From: an uncultured Burkholderiales bacterium
Lineage (GTDB): Bacteria; Pseudomonadota; Gammaproteobacteria; Burkholderiales; Burkholderiaceae_C
Length of the DNA: 64,000 nt
NCBI GenBank assembly: GCA_903820745.1
Contig: CAIJIT010000284.1
Coordinates: 1 to 64,000 of the forward strand
Direction: 5' to 3'
Below are positions 16,731 to 28,126 of the stretch, piece after piece. Position 1 is the stretch's first letter; each line of letters starts with the position of its first letter. Under the pieces are notes generated by a model. That model was not told the DNA's origin, did not search any database, and saw nothing but the letters and a program-made list of their open reading frames with translations. The position numbers were made by a program, and so were the translations under genes.

Positions 16731-17144
16731 TCAGACCAACTCGACCTTCAGCCCAGCTTTTCCTGCAGCTTCGCGCTGTCGTACATCGGCAGATACAAAG
16801 ACGTCCGCCTGCAATGCCACGGCGCTACCGATATGGATGGCGTCCATGCCGCGTAGCACGTTGGCTTCCAGACTGGTGATCGACCGTGCCAGCACCGTTG
16901 GGGTCAGGTCGCATATCGCGGCATCCTCGATATCGGCCAGAAGCAAGTTTTTCATTTGCCGATACTGGATATCATCGATCTTGCCCTCACGACGTAAGCG
17001 ACAGAACGCGGAAATGATTTCCGGCAGAGCTATCGCGGACAGGCCGATTTCCGTTGCCTGGTCGCACCACGCCAGGACTTTGTCGGTGCCAGGCTCACTG
17101 ATGTAGCGCTTGGCGAAGGCCGAACTATCGAAGAAGACGCGCAC
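16731..17144 (-). CDS. PIN-domain toxin (VapC-like)
   Basis: This 137-residue PIN-domain ribonuclease begins with a GTG codon. The four acidic metal ligands are in place: D6 (FFDSSAFAKRY), E42 (ALPEIISAF), D101 (RGMDAIHIGSAV) and D120 (VSADVRQ). VapC toxins cleave tRNA or rRNA and are held inactive by the cognate antitoxin. It lies 11 bp downstream of a PhD/YefM-type antitoxin gene, forming a type II toxin-antitoxin operon next to an IS remnant. Confidence 0.92.
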   Translation of the reverse strand: MRVFFDSSAFAKRYISEPGTDKVLAWCDQATEIGLSAIALPEIISAFCRLRREGKIDDIQYRQMKNLLLADIEDAAICDLTPTVLARSITSLEANVLRGMDAIHIGSAVALQADVFVSADVRQREAAGKAGLKVELV

Positions 17145-17155
17145 TCTGATCGTCC

Positions 17156-17374
17156 TCAGGCACGCTCTTCGAGAATCATGCGGCTGATAGAAACGCCATC
17201 CAACACCAAGGGCTGGGCTTTACGGCGTTTCCACGAAGGCAGATCGGCCGCTACAGGAACGATGTCAGCAATGGGTTTGCCGTTACGTAAGACGCGAACG
17301 GTTTCTCCCGACTCGACAATATCAAAATAAGCCTTGGCGTGGCTGCGGACTTCAGTGAAGGTGGCCTGTTTCAT
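17156..17374 (-). CDS. PhD/YefM-type antitoxin
   Basis: This 72-residue antitoxin has an N-terminal DNA-binding fold (MKQATFTEVRSHAKAYFDIV, then SGETVRVLRNGKPIADIVP), the PhD/YefM hallmark. A short C-terminal tail would wrap the toxin. It is the first gene of the two-gene operon. An inverted repeat at 17387-17418 just upstream of the ATG is a likely autoregulatory operator. Pairing of PhD-type antitoxins with PIN toxins is common. Confidence 0.88.
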   Translation of the reverse strand: MKQATFTEVRSHAKAYFDIVESGETVRVLRNGKPIADIVPVAADLPSWKRRKAQPLVLDGVSISRMILEERA

Positions 17375-17386
17375 TCTGGTCTCCTA

Positions 17387-17418
17387 ATGTACAGAATGAC
17401 GCAATTATGCGCGTACAT
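17387..17418. promoter_or_regulatory. toxin-antitoxin operator candidate
   Basis: Nested inverted repeats lie 12 bp upstream of the antitoxin start codon: ATGTAC (17387-17392) with GTACAT (17413-17418), and inside them CGCA (17400-17403) with TGCG (17408-17411). This is the usual position of a conditional-cooperativity operator. The remaining 17419-17615 shows no supported gene. Confidence 0.45.
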
Positions 17419-17615
17419 CTCTCGTTTCACCACACATAGCATTCAAGCCAAAACCCTGAATTCGGTCGCCCTGCGCCGCATGGCCGAGGTAGTCGACGGC
17501 GGTTTGCACAAACGCGCCGCCGCGTCGGCAGCCTGGTCACTGCTGCCGGACCCCCACCCAGTTACAGGCCGCAAATCGCCTGCCGAATCAGTTCGGTCCG
17601 GCCAGGCGTCAGCGC

Positions 17616-18464
17616 CTATTGCCTCAAGGTTTGCAGGAAGGGCAGCAGACGGTCGCGCCAGATGCGGTAGCCCGCCTGATTGGGGTGCAAGCCATCGGTG
17701 AATAGCCCAGCCACCTGCTGGCCCTGGGCATCGACAAAGCCGGGCGTCAGATCAAGCCAGTTGGTGAAGGCTGACCATTCCGGACTGCGTGCCAGCGCCA
17801 GCAGACGCTGGTTCACCACCTGCACCACCTCGCGGTTCTTCTGCGGGTCATTGGTGGGCAGGATGGATTGCAGCACGATACGCGCCTGCGGTTGCCGCTG
17901 ATGCGCCGCCACCAGCACCGCTCGCACGCCCTCGAAGACGCTGTCGGCGACCGGCGACTCGGCAGCCCAGGTGTTGTTGATGCCGAGCATCACCACCAGA
18001 AACTCCGGCTTCAGGCCTTGCGCATCGAGATGCCCCAGACCACCGGCCGCGCGCGGCTTGAGGCGATGCAGCACATGCTCGGTGCGGTCACCCGAGATGC
18101 CGATGTTCAGCGCCAGGTTCTGCGGGGTGCTGCCGGTGAAGCTTTCGTTCCAGAGCTGCCGGCCATATTTCTGCCCGCTGACCCAGGGGTTGTCGTCGAA
18201 CAGCCAGAAGTCGGTGATGGAGTCGCCCACAAACACCAGCCTTGTGGCTTGCATGCGCTTGCGGTCCTGCAACTCTTGTTCGATGGCCAACTGCCGGATT
18301 TGCCAATGCTCCACACGCGCGGTCGGCTGAGTGGATACAAAGGCGGCCGCCTGCGCAGGGGTCGCCAGCGCTGCCACCATGGCCAGGCTCAATGCCAGGA
18401 CGATTCCGCTGCGGCGCCAGGCGATGCCGCAAGGCTTGTCAAAGGTCAGATTCGAAGGGGTCAA
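17616..18464 (-). CDS. secreted SGNH/GDSL-type hydrolase
   Basis: This 282-residue esterase-like protein has a signal peptide ending near AQAA (residue 40). Block I is GDSIT with nucleophile Ser82, followed by Gly-rich NIGISGDR (block II), LGINNT (block III, Asn163/164), and DGLHPN with Asp257 and His260 (block V). It resembles platelet-activating-factor acetylhydrolase-like and sugar-ester deacetylases. The start is a TTG preceded by AGGAG at 8 nt; the first ATG would truncate the signal peptide. Substrate unknown, probably an acetyl or acyl ester in the periplasm. Confidence 0.85.
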   Translation of the reverse strand: MTPSNLTFDKPCGIAWRRSGIVLALSLAMVAALATPAQAAAFVSTQPTARVEHWQIRQLAIEQELQDRKRMQATRLVFVGDSITDFWLFDDNPWVSGQKYGRQLWNESFTGSTPQNLALNIGISGDRTEHVLHRLKPRAAGGLGHLDAQGLKPEFLVVMLGINNTWAAESPVADSVFEGVRAVLVAAHQRQPQARIVLQSILPTNDPQKNREVVQVVNQRLLALARSPEWSAFTNWLDLTPGFVDAQGQQVAGLFTDGLHPNQAGYRIWRDRLLPFLQTLRQ

Positions 18465-18497
18465 GGGATGCTCCTGTTTGTGCCGTAATGCCAGCGG

Positions 18498-18650
18498 TTA
18501 GATGGATAGCGCAATGCGCTCAATGAACCAGAACACTCCGACCATCATCGCAGCGATATTGGCGAATCGGCCGATCCGCTTTAACGCCGCCGGCCGCATC
18601 CGGCCTTTCAGCGCCAACCCGGGCAGCGCGGCATGGCGCCAGCCTGTTGC
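18498..18650 (-). pseudogene. possible HupE/UreJ-type membrane protein C-terminal fragment
   Basis: Directly after the YHYH gene stop, the minus strand reads about 50 residues ending GRFANIAAMMVGVFWFIERIAL. This resembles the last membrane helix of HupE/UreJ-like proteins. There is no start codon suited to a complete gene and no upstream part of the protein. It may be a truncated remnant; the resemblance was judged by eye and is weak. Confidence 0.3.
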
Positions 18651-18658
18651 TGTTGCGT

Positions 18659-19635
18659 TCAAATCTGGCCCTTCACGCAGCGTTGCAGATAAGGGTAGCT
18701 CTCGGTCGCGTAGTAATGGTAGATGCCCTTGGGGAACTCGGGCGTCACGCCGCTGCGGCCGTTGCATTCATCCAGGTCTCCGAGGCCCGCCAGGTACTCG
18801 AAGTCCTGCGTGAAGGTGCCCATCGGGAGCAGGCTGATGGCCGGCCGTTTGGCATCCGGCACCGACTTGATGCGGTAGCTGGACTTGATGACCTTCAATG
18901 CCGAAGTCGCGTCGGTGGCGACGCTGTAGCCATAACGTGCATAGACGGGAAAACCGTCGGCCGCCCACCCGACAAGGGTCATGGCCTGACCCTTGTTCAA
19001 CTTCGCGACGAAGCCCTCAGGGATGCCGTGATAGTGGTAAGCCCCGTCAGGCTGAACATGCGCATTGTTGACATCGGTGCGAAAGCGAAGGCTCCACCAA
19101 TACCTTCGAGGTTCCACGCACCGACGGTGCGTCCCGGGTCACAGTTGTTGCCGGTATCGTCGCAGGTGCCGGCCGTACCGGGGTCGAGCTTGATGCCATT
19201 CAGGACATACCCCATCGGCACGCCGGGTCCGCTTTGCGCCGTGATGGCCGAGGTGAGCGTCGGGGTCAGCTTGCCAGACACTGAGGTAGTCCTGGCTGCA
19301 ATGGTGTTGGGGTTATTGGCGTTCGGGAACATGCCCACGGCGTGATCCGGCAAGCCATTGGTCGTCAACGACCGCAAGGTGCTGCTGCAGGACCAAGCGG
19401 CGGTGGCGGTGGCATTCACCGACGGGCTGCTGTTGAACAGGCTGCTGCTGTAGTCGCACAGCACGCCGGCGGTGCTGGTGCCGGTGCCGGTGCCGCTGCT
19501 GGTGGTGCTGGTGGTGCTGGCGGTGCTGCTGCCACCACCGCAGGCGGTCAGCACAAAACATCCCAGCAAGGCGACGACGGGCATCGGCACTGGTATGCGG
19601 CCCCGGTCGAATGCCGGCGTCTTGAAATAATTCAT
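18659..19635 (-). pseudogene. YHYH-domain lipoprotein, frameshifted
   Basis: The first part (about 19635-19081) encodes a lipoprotein signal with lipobox LTAC followed by a Ser/Thr/Gly linker. It continues into a YHYH-domain start (GYVLNGIKLDPG, VGAWNLEGIGGAFAF). The reading then shifts: TDVNNAHVQPDGAYHYHG, WAADGFPVYARYGY and the second YHY element GIYHYYATESYPY continue in another frame to 18659. Inserting a single G between 19081 and 19080 would restore one continuous frame (FAFGTDVNNAH), so this is either a one-base deletion or a sequencing error. The YHYH family has no established function. It lies next to EF-hand and TonB receptor genes. Confidence 0.82.
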
Positions 19636-19739
19636 TGTTTGTCCATTCAGGAGTGGATCGGAGTTGGCGCGGCTTGGCACGCGGACGGGTCAACCGGCTG
19701 GAGACCCGCCAGCGAGTTGTTCGTCAACACATCAGTGGT

Positions 19740-20249
19740 CTACGCACGCCAACTGTTTGTCGCCTCGCTGGGGCTGCTGTTTGCAACATAGGCTGCAGAA
19801 ACCTGATAGTGCCTGTTGTAGGTCATGCGTTCCAGGTCACTCACCGTCCCGTCACTGTTGCGATCGGCCGGATCAAAACTTTGGCTGGAAGCGGCCTTGT
19901 CAACACCCTTGGCCGCTGCAGGCCCGCCGCCTGGTGGCATGCCTGCAGGCGGTCCGGGCGGCTGACCAGGCGGCGGGCCGCCATTGGGTGAATTCTGCGG
20001 GGCTGCCGCCTTGAATTCAATCTGGCTGACCTGACCATTCCCATCGGCATCCATCTTGGCGAAGACTTCTTTGGCCTGCGCCTCGGCCTGCGAGCGGCTG
20101 ACGCCCTGAGGCGAAATCTTGACGATGGCAGAAGCCAATTCAGACTCGACGAAGTAGCCCTTGTTGGCGCCATCGATTTTCTTGAAAACTTCTTCAAGCT
20201 GCATCGGCGGTGCTGCTGTGACTCTGCTGCTGGAGATCGGTGAAATCAT
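19740..20249 (-). CDS. EF-hand calcium-binding protein
   Basis: This 169-residue protein has three EF-hand loops. Two are canonical: D67-A-D-G-N-G-Q, ending at E78, and D129-R-N-S-D-G-T, ending at E140. One degenerate loop lies at D26-E37. A Pro/Gly-rich linker separates the second and third. No signal peptide is visible from the ATG used; a TTG 18 bp upstream is an alternative start. It sits between a YHYH lipoprotein and a small secreted Cys-containing protein, and a Ca2+-dependent surface or signalling role is plausible. Binding of Ca2+ is inferred from the loop residues only. Confidence 0.85.
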   Translation of the reverse strand: MISPISSSRVTAAPPMQLEEVFKKIDGANKGYFVESELASAIVKISPQGVSRSQAEAQAKEVFAKMDADGNGQVSQIEFKAAAPQNSPNGGPPPGQPPGPPAGMPPGGGPAAAKGVDKAASSQSFDPADRNSDGTVSDLERMTYNRHYQVSAAYVANSSPSEATNSWRA

Positions 20250-20334
20250 GATTTGTAGGTCTTTCAACTAGCGATTGAACGGTGCCGGGAAACAGCTGTG
20301 GAAATTTTTGACTGGGCGACCCGCTGCCCTGCCC

Positions 20335-20619
20335 TCATGGCTTGGGTGCGCTGGTAGCGCCAGCGGGCGCGCTTTTGGGCTTGCAGGCCAGCGGCTTGCC
20401 TTCGGGAGCCCAGCAACTCCCACTGACCATGCCCTGCGGCGCGCTGAAGCTGCAGGCCGCGCCGGCTGGGGCCGCCTTGCAAGCGGCAAAGGCTTCGGCG
20501 GGAGGAGGAGGCGGCGGAGGCGGGCGGTCATTGGGTTGGGCGCAGGCGCAGGCCGAAAGCAGGGCCGTGGCGATGGCGACCAAGCCCGCTTGTCCCCGGG
20601 CGAAAAGGCTGATGGTCAT
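20335..20619 (-). CDS. small secreted Cys-containing protein
   Basis: This 94-residue protein has a signal peptide (MTISLFARGQAGLVAIATAL, then LSACACA), an eight-proline run and a compact C-terminal domain. Four Cys follow the pattern AACKAAPAGAACSF, SGSCWA, LACKP, likely forming two disulphides. A clear AAGGAGAACTTTC precedes the ATG. Similar small proteins with a CxxxxxGxxC motif occur next to EF-hand and YHYH genes in other proteobacteria, but no function is known. The tail is Ala/Pro/Lys-rich. Confidence 0.75.
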   Translation of the reverse strand: MTISLFARGQAGLVAIATALLSACACAQPNDRPPPPPPPPAEAFAACKAAPAGAACSFSAPQGMVSGSCWAPEGKPLACKPKSAPAGATSAPKP

Positions 20620-20748
20620 GAAAGTTCTCCTTGGTGAAAACAGCTTCGATCAGGCGGTAACGAAGCCTCACTGTGGGCGACCAATGCGGAGCCAATATGG
20701 CAACTTCCCCACAATTTGCACATAGTTGCATCGGTGTTCGGGGCGAAC

Positions 20749-23118
20749 TCAGAACTCCAGACTCAGGCCCACTGTCGGCAGGCGCGGCATGGTGGTGTTA
20801 CGAGTGACCAGCACCGTCTTCTGCGCGCCAGCCGCGGGATAGACATAGTCGTAGTAGCGCCAGTTGTCATGCCCGAGCAGGTTGGCGATCTCGGCCTTCA
20901 AGGTCAGCTTGTAGCGAGCGTCGTAGATGACCTTGTTGACTCGCAAGTCGACCCGCTGATAAGAGCCCATGCGCTGTGTGTTGCGGCCTGAAGCCAGGTC
21001 ATAGCTCACACGAGTTTCGCCCTGCGAACCCGCCGGCATGCCGGCAGCGCCCAGATAACCCGGCAGCGGCGTGCCGCTGCCATAGCGGCCGGTGGCGCTG
21101 AAGCTCAACGAGTCGTTCCAACGGTAGCTGCCATAGGCGGTCAGCGCGGTGCGCTGGTCCTGGTCGCCCCAGTAGGACAGCTCGCCGTCGCCGGGCGTGT
21201 AGCGGTTGAAACTGCGGCTCACTGACAACCAGCCCGAGAAGCCGTTCGCGCTCTGGCGCTGCAGCATCAGTTCAACGCCACGCGCGTAGCCCTTGAGCTG
21301 GTTCGTCAGCAAGGCACCAGCTTGCGGTACGGCGTAGCGGCCATCGGCGGTGAGCCTGAAATGGGTGGCCGGCGAGTCGATCACATCGGACTCGCGGCGC
21401 TCGTACAACTCCGCCCGCAAACCCCATCGATCGCCGAGTTGTTGTTCCAGCGCCAAGGCCGCCGTGGTGGCGCGCTCGGCCTTCAGGCCGGCATTGCCGA
21501 ACTTGCCATGCAACTGGTCCATCGTCGGGAACTGCGCGGTCTGTCCGACTGCTGCCGACAGCTGGGTGCCGGGCTGCAAGGCCAGGATGGCGTCCAGCCG
21601 GGGCAGAAATACCGACTGCCCGGTGGCGCCGGAACGATCCAGGCGCGCACCCGCCTTCAGCTTGAGCCGTTCATCCAGTGCGCTGAAGTTGTCCTGCAAG
21701 TAGACGCTGGTCTCCATCGCGCTGCTGGCGAAATCTGCCGCGCGCACCAGCGAGGTCGACATGGTCCCGGCCTGGTAATTCCACAGCGAGTTCTCCTGCA
21801 AGGTCGTGCTGCGGCGGGCCAGGCTGAAACCGGCCTCCAGCAGATGTTGGTCGGACAGGCGGTAGGTCAGCTCCTCGCGCACGCCAAGCTGGCTGGCTCG
21901 CCTTGCCTGCAGCAGGTCACTGTCCTGATTGCACTGCGTCTGGTCGTCCATGGTCCAGAAGACCTGGGCGCGCGAGGTGGTCTGCGGGTTGAGCACCGAG
22001 GTCCAGCGCAGCGAGGAAAAAGCCTGGGTACCCTGGCCCTGGGTCAGGAAATCCCGGCTTTGCGCCATGCCCGTCCGGGCGGTGCGCGAGATCTCGGAGT
22101 TGCCCAGTACCGTGGTCAGGCTGATCTTGTCGGTGGCCGTGAGCGAATAGTCCACCTTCAAATCCAGATCGCCATAGCCCAAGGTGCTGGAGCCGACCTT
22201 CAGGTTCGACATCAGGTACTGCAGAAAGCTCTTGCGCGCCGACAACAGGTAAGAGCCGCGTCTTTCTGCGCCAATCGGGCCTTCGGTCGTCACCGAGGCA
22301 CTGAGCGAATCGAGGTCGATGCGCGTGAAGCGCCCGTCGCGGCTGCCTTCGCGAGTCTCAAGTTGCAAGGTGCCACCGAGCCGGCCGCCAAAGCGAGCCG
22401 GGGCCACTCCGCTGTACAAGGTGATCGAGTCGACCATTGTCCCATTCGCCAGGGAGACCGAACCCAGGTCGCCCTGATCGGTAAAACCATGAAAGGCGTT
22501 GTCCAGCAGCACGCCGTCGATCTGCACGCCGACCTTGCTGCTCGGGGCACCGCGAACCGCGAACTGGCCATAGAAGTCCTGGTTGGCGGTGACGCCGGGA
22601 AGGTTATGGACGGCGCGCAAGGGGTCATTGGCCAGCACCGTCGACAGGTTCTGCAAGTCGGTGTTGCCGATGTCGTGCACCGATGCCTGGGCTACCGTGG
22701 CGCGAGCAAGGCGCTGACCCGTGACGTTGACGATGTCGAGTTGGGCCATGTCCGAGGCCGCCGGTTTGACCGCCTCGGCACCGAGCGCCACTTTCAACAC
22801 CAGCAACTCGTTGGCCCGCAGCGTGACGGTCTGGCTTGACCGACCGTAACCCACGGTCGTGACGAGCAGCTCCACTTCACCCTCGGCCACCTGGGTCAGT
22901 TCGAACCGTCCCTGATCGTCGGTGATGGCCTCGCGGTTGAGTCCAGGCAAGATCACCTTGACCCGACTCAGCGCTTCCCCGGTCTTGAAATCGACGACGG
23001 TGCCGCGCAAGGTAGCGGAAGGGCCGGCCTGTGCGATTGCGACGGCCGCCGCGCACAGCAGGCCGAGCGTCAGCATCAGTCGGGTTGCGAGAATCAGTAA
23101 TATCCGGGGATAGCGCAT
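20749..23118 (-). CDS. TonB-dependent outer-membrane receptor with N-terminal CarboxypepD_reg-like domain
   Basis: This 789-residue protein has a signal peptide (about residues 1-30). A carboxypeptidase-regulatory-like beta-sandwich follows (ATLRGTVVDFKTGEALSRVKV, about 34-120), then a plug domain (PGVTANQDFYGQFAVRGAPSSKVGVQIDGV) and a 22-strand-type barrel ending in a terminal aromatic, SLEF. Such receptors import metal chelates, cofactors or peptides using the TonB motor. It is divergent from a BaeSR-like two-component system with a candidate response-regulator site between them, and co-oriented with the EF-hand and YHYH genes. The ligand is unknown; context hints at a metal-linked substrate. 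Confidence 0.92.
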   Translation of the reverse strand: MRYPRILLILATRLMLTLGLLCAAAVAIAQAGPSATLRGTVVDFKTGEALSRVKVILPGLNREAITDDQGRFELTQVAEGEVELLVTTVGYGRSSQTVTLRANELLVLKVALGAEAVKPAASDMAQLDIVNVTGQRLARATVAQASVHDIGNTDLQNLSTVLANDPLRAVHNLPGVTANQDFYGQFAVRGAPSSKVGVQIDGVLLDNAFHGFTDQGDLGSVSLANGTMVDSITLYSGVAPARFGGRLGGTLQLETREGSRDGRFTRIDLDSLSASVTTEGPIGAERRGSYLLSARKSFLQYLMSNLKVGSSTLGYGDLDLKVDYSLTATDKISLTTVLGNSEISRTARTGMAQSRDFLTQGQGTQAFSSLRWTSVLNPQTTSRAQVFWTMDDQTQCNQDSDLLQARRASQLGVREELTYRLSDQHLLEAGFSLARRSTTLQENSLWNYQAGTMSTSLVRAADFASSAMETSVYLQDNFSALDERLKLKAGARLDRSGATGQSVFLPRLDAILALQPGTQLSAAVGQTAQFPTMDQLHGKFGNAGLKAERATTAALALEQQLGDRWGLRAELYERRESDVIDSPATHFRLTADGRYAVPQAGALLTNQLKGYARGVELMLQRQSANGFSGWLSVSRSFNRYTPGDGELSYWGDQDQRTALTAYGSYRWNDSLSFSATGRYGSGTPLPGYLGAAGMPAGSQGETRVSYDLASGRNTQRMGSYQRVDLRVNKVIYDARYKLTLKAEIANLLGHDNWRYYDYVYPAAGAQKTVLVTRNTTMPRLPTVGLSLEF

Positions 23119-23187
23119 TGCGAGGCCGTTGAAGTGATCGATGCCCGGCAGCTTGGCCTGGCAAGATGGGGCAACGATGTGCGGCCG

Positions 23188-23204
23188 CTCACAATTGCCT
23201 CACA
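23188..23204. promoter_or_regulatory. tandem response-regulator site candidate
   Basis: CTCACA occurs twice with an 11-bp period (23188-23193 and 23199-23204) in the 127-bp spacer between the TonB receptor and the sensor kinase. OmpR/BaeR-type regulators bind such 10-11 bp direct repeats as tandem dimers. Control of both divergent transcripts is plausible but not shown. Confidence 0.4.
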
Positions 23205-23245
23205 GTCCTCTGGCTTGATGTGCTTCCTGTCACCCTAAATACAAC

Positions 23246-24724
23246 ATGCGGCTGCGCCTCGTTCACACCCTGTCCCTGACCTTGCTGGCCTTTGCCGGCT
23301 TGGCCGTGCTGGCCCTGGGCGGCCTGACAGCCTGGAATTTGCGCAACGGCTTCGGCAACTACTTGGCGGCGCGCGACGTGGAGCACCTTGAGCGCTTTGC
23401 AGAAGTCGTCGCCGCCGCCGTCGCCCGCGAAGGTGGCTTGCAGGTCTTGCAACAGGGCAAACTCGACATGCGCGCCTTGATGGGCGAACTGGATCGGGCG
23501 GCCAGCTTGCCAGGTCTGCCCGGCAGACCGCCTCCCCGGGAAATGCGCCAACCCGGGCCTGATCCCTTTCCCGAACGCGTGCAGGTGCTGGGGATGGACG
23601 GCAGCTTGCTGACCGGTGCATTGCTGCTTGCCGGTAGCGGCGACTCCGGGCCGATCGTCGAGCGGCCGGTGCGGCTGAACGATGTGGTGGTGGCCATGGT
23701 CCGCATGAAGCCAGCGCCGAAATTGCCTGAAGGCGGAGAGGCGCGTTTCCTGCACGACCAGTACCGCGTCATCGCCGCCAGCTCTGCGGGCCTGATGTTG
23801 CTGGCCTTGCTCACTGCCGCATTGCTGGCCCGCCGCTGGACGCGCCCGCTGCTGGCCGTGCAGGAGGCGACCCAGCGCCTGGCAAGGGGTGAACTGGCGG
23901 TGCGCTTGGCCGCGGGTCCCGATCTGGCGGATCGCTCCGACGAGATCGGTGATCTGGTTCGCAACGTCAACCGCATGGCCGCAGGGCTGCAGCGCATGGA
24001 AGGCGCAAGGCGGCGCTGGCTGGCCGACATCTCGCATGAATTGCGCACGCCGCTGACCGTGCTGCGCGGCGACATCGAGGCGCTGCAAGACGGCATCAGG
24101 CCGCTGCGGCAAGAAGCGATTGCGGTGTTGCACGAAGAAGTGCTGCGCATCGCCAAGCTGGTCGACGACCTGCACCTGCTGGCCACCTCTGACCTGCAGG
24201 CCCTGCCCTGCCACTTTGCGGCTTGCGATGCGTCGGCCTTGTTGCACAGTTTGATCCGCCGCTTCGAGGGCCGCGCCTGCGCAGCCGGGCTGACGCTCGA
24301 TCTGCAACTGCCGGATCATTTGGCGACACTGGCGGTGCAATGGGATGCCGACCGCATCGAACAACTGCTGGCCAACCTGATCGAAAACAGCCTGCGTTAC
24401 ACCGACGCGCCCGGCCAGGTGAGGATCGGGCTGCAGCATGCGGGCGACAAGGTGAGCATGGTGGTGGAAGACAGCTCACCCGGCGTGCCGGCGGCGCAAC
24501 TGGCGCAACTTTGCGAGCCCTTGTACCGCAGCGACAAGGCGCGCGCCCGTCAGCATGGTGGCAGCGGCTTGGGTCTGGCCATCTGCGAGGCGATCGCGCA
24601 AGCGCATGGCGGCCACCTGGACGTCGCGGCATCGGCGCTGGGTGGCCTGCGCATTAGCGTCAGCCTGCCGCAGCGCGCACAAGCTCAGGCCTCACAACAA
24701 CCCGCTGCGGGCAACAGCGCATGA
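23246..24724 (+). CDS. sensor histidine kinase, BaeS-like
   Basis: This 492-residue inner-membrane kinase has TM1 (about residues 8-30), a roughly 140-residue periplasmic sensor, and TM2 (about 176-196). HAMP (about 197-250), HisKA with H264 in DISHELRTPLTVL, and HATPase_c follow. The N box is LIENSLRYT, the G1 region is the BaeS-type variant EDSSPGVP, and G2 is GGSGLGLAI. It transfers phosphate to the response regulator encoded immediately downstream (ATGA overlap). The stimulus is unknown. BaeS responds to envelope stress and metals, and here the genes are divergent from a TonB receptor. Confidence 0.93.
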   Translation: MRLRLVHTLSLTLLAFAGLAVLALGGLTAWNLRNGFGNYLAARDVEHLERFAEVVAAAVAREGGLQVLQQGKLDMRALMGELDRAASLPGLPGRPPPREMRQPGPDPFPERVQVLGMDGSLLTGALLLAGSGDSGPIVERPVRLNDVVVAMVRMKPAPKLPEGGEARFLHDQYRVIAASSAGLMLLALLTAALLARRWTRPLLAVQEATQRLARGELAVRLAAGPDLADRSDEIGDLVRNVNRMAAGLQRMEGARRRWLADISHELRTPLTVLRGDIEALQDGIRPLRQEAIAVLHEEVLRIAKLVDDLHLLATSDLQALPCHFAACDASALLHSLIRRFEGRACAAGLTLDLQLPDHLATLAVQWDADRIEQLLANLIENSLRYTDAPGQVRIGLQHAGDKVSMVVEDSSPGVPAAQLAQLCEPLYRSDKARARQHGGSGLGLAICEAIAQAHGGHLDVAASALGGLRISVSLPQRAQAQASQQPAAGNSA

Positions 24725-25404
24725 GCGCGGCACGCCGCATTCTGGTGGTGGAAGACGATACGCGCATCGCACAGTTGCTGGTCGACTACCTGCGCAACGA
24801 CGGCCACCAGGCGCAGGCACTGGCCGATGGCGAATTGGCCCTGTCCGAGATTCGCCATGCGCCGCCTGACCTGCTGATCCTGGACCTGATGCTGCCCGGG
24901 CTGGACGGCGTGAGCCTGTGCCGCGAAGTTCGCAAATTCAGTGCCATGCCGATCTTGATGCTGACCGCAAGGGTTGATGAACTCGACCGCCTGCTAGGTC
25001 TGAACAGTGGCGCCGACGACTATGTCTGCAAACCCTTCAGTCCGCGCGAGGTGATGGCCCGGGTGAAAGCGCTGCTGCGCCGCGCCGAAGGTCATCTTGC
25101 CGCGCCCGAGCGAGTCTGGAACATCGACGATTCGGGTTTGCGAATTGCCTGGCGTGGCCATTGGCTGTCGCTGACGCCGCTGGAGTTCCGCATGCTGCGC
25201 CATTTGCTCAAGCAACCAGGCCGGGTGTTCTCAAGGGGGCAATTGCTCGAAAGCGCACATGCGGACCTGCGTGACGTCAGCGACCGGGCGATTGACACCC
25301 ATGTGAAAAATCTCCGGCGCAAGTTGCAGGCCATCCACGCCAAAGACGATTGCATCGCTTCGATCTATGGCGTGGGCTACCGCTTTGACGCGCCGGTCGC
25401 TTGA
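24721..25404 (+). CDS. OmpR/BaeR-like response regulator
   Basis: This 227-residue protein has a receiver domain with phospho-acceptor D55 (LLILDLMLPG), an acidic pocket in VVEDDTR and a conserved Lys in ICKP-like VCKPFSPREV. A winged-helix OmpR domain follows (SLTPLEFRMLRHLL, VFSRGQLL, RAIDTHVKNLRRKL, IYGVGYRF). The start codon overlaps the kinase stop (ATGA). Sequence blocks match BaeR more closely than PhoB or OmpR. Tandem CTCACA repeats in the upstream divergent region are candidate binding sites. Confidence 0.93.
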   Translation: MSAARRILVVEDDTRIAQLLVDYLRNDGHQAQALADGELALSEIRHAPPDLLILDLMLPGLDGVSLCREVRKFSAMPILMLTARVDELDRLLGLNSGADDYVCKPFSPREVMARVKALLRRAEGHLAAPERVWNIDDSGLRIAWRGHWLSLTPLEFRMLRHLLKQPGRVFSRGQLLESAHADLRDVSDRAIDTHVKNLRRKLQAIHAKDDCIASIYGVGYRFDAPVA

Positions 25405-25456
25405 GTTCAGATTACAGCTGAGCTCGGCTGGCCAGGAGCCGCGTCGATCAACGTCA

Positions 25457-28078
<2,622 letters not shown>

Positions 28079-28080
28079 TC

Positions 28081-28110
28081 AGCGGGCCAGTCTGGCCCGC
28101 TGCGTTTTTT
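28081..28110 (+). terminator. hairpin plus T-run between gyrB and dnaN
   Basis: A perfect 10-bp inverted repeat (28081-28090/28092-28101) is followed by GCG and six T on the plus strand. Both flanking genes run on the minus strand, so as a terminator it would stop antisense transcription. For the dnaN-gyrB transcript it is only a hairpin with a weak tail that might attenuate or process the mRNA. Confidence 0.45.
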
Positions 28111-28126
28111 CAGGATGCCGTCGGGC

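Noticed and set aside
17440-17545. Frame reading RMAEVVDGGLHKRAAASAAWSLL, thought to be a gene fragment
   Set aside because: No family recognised, no start or ribosome site, and it runs into the SGNH gene on the opposite strand.
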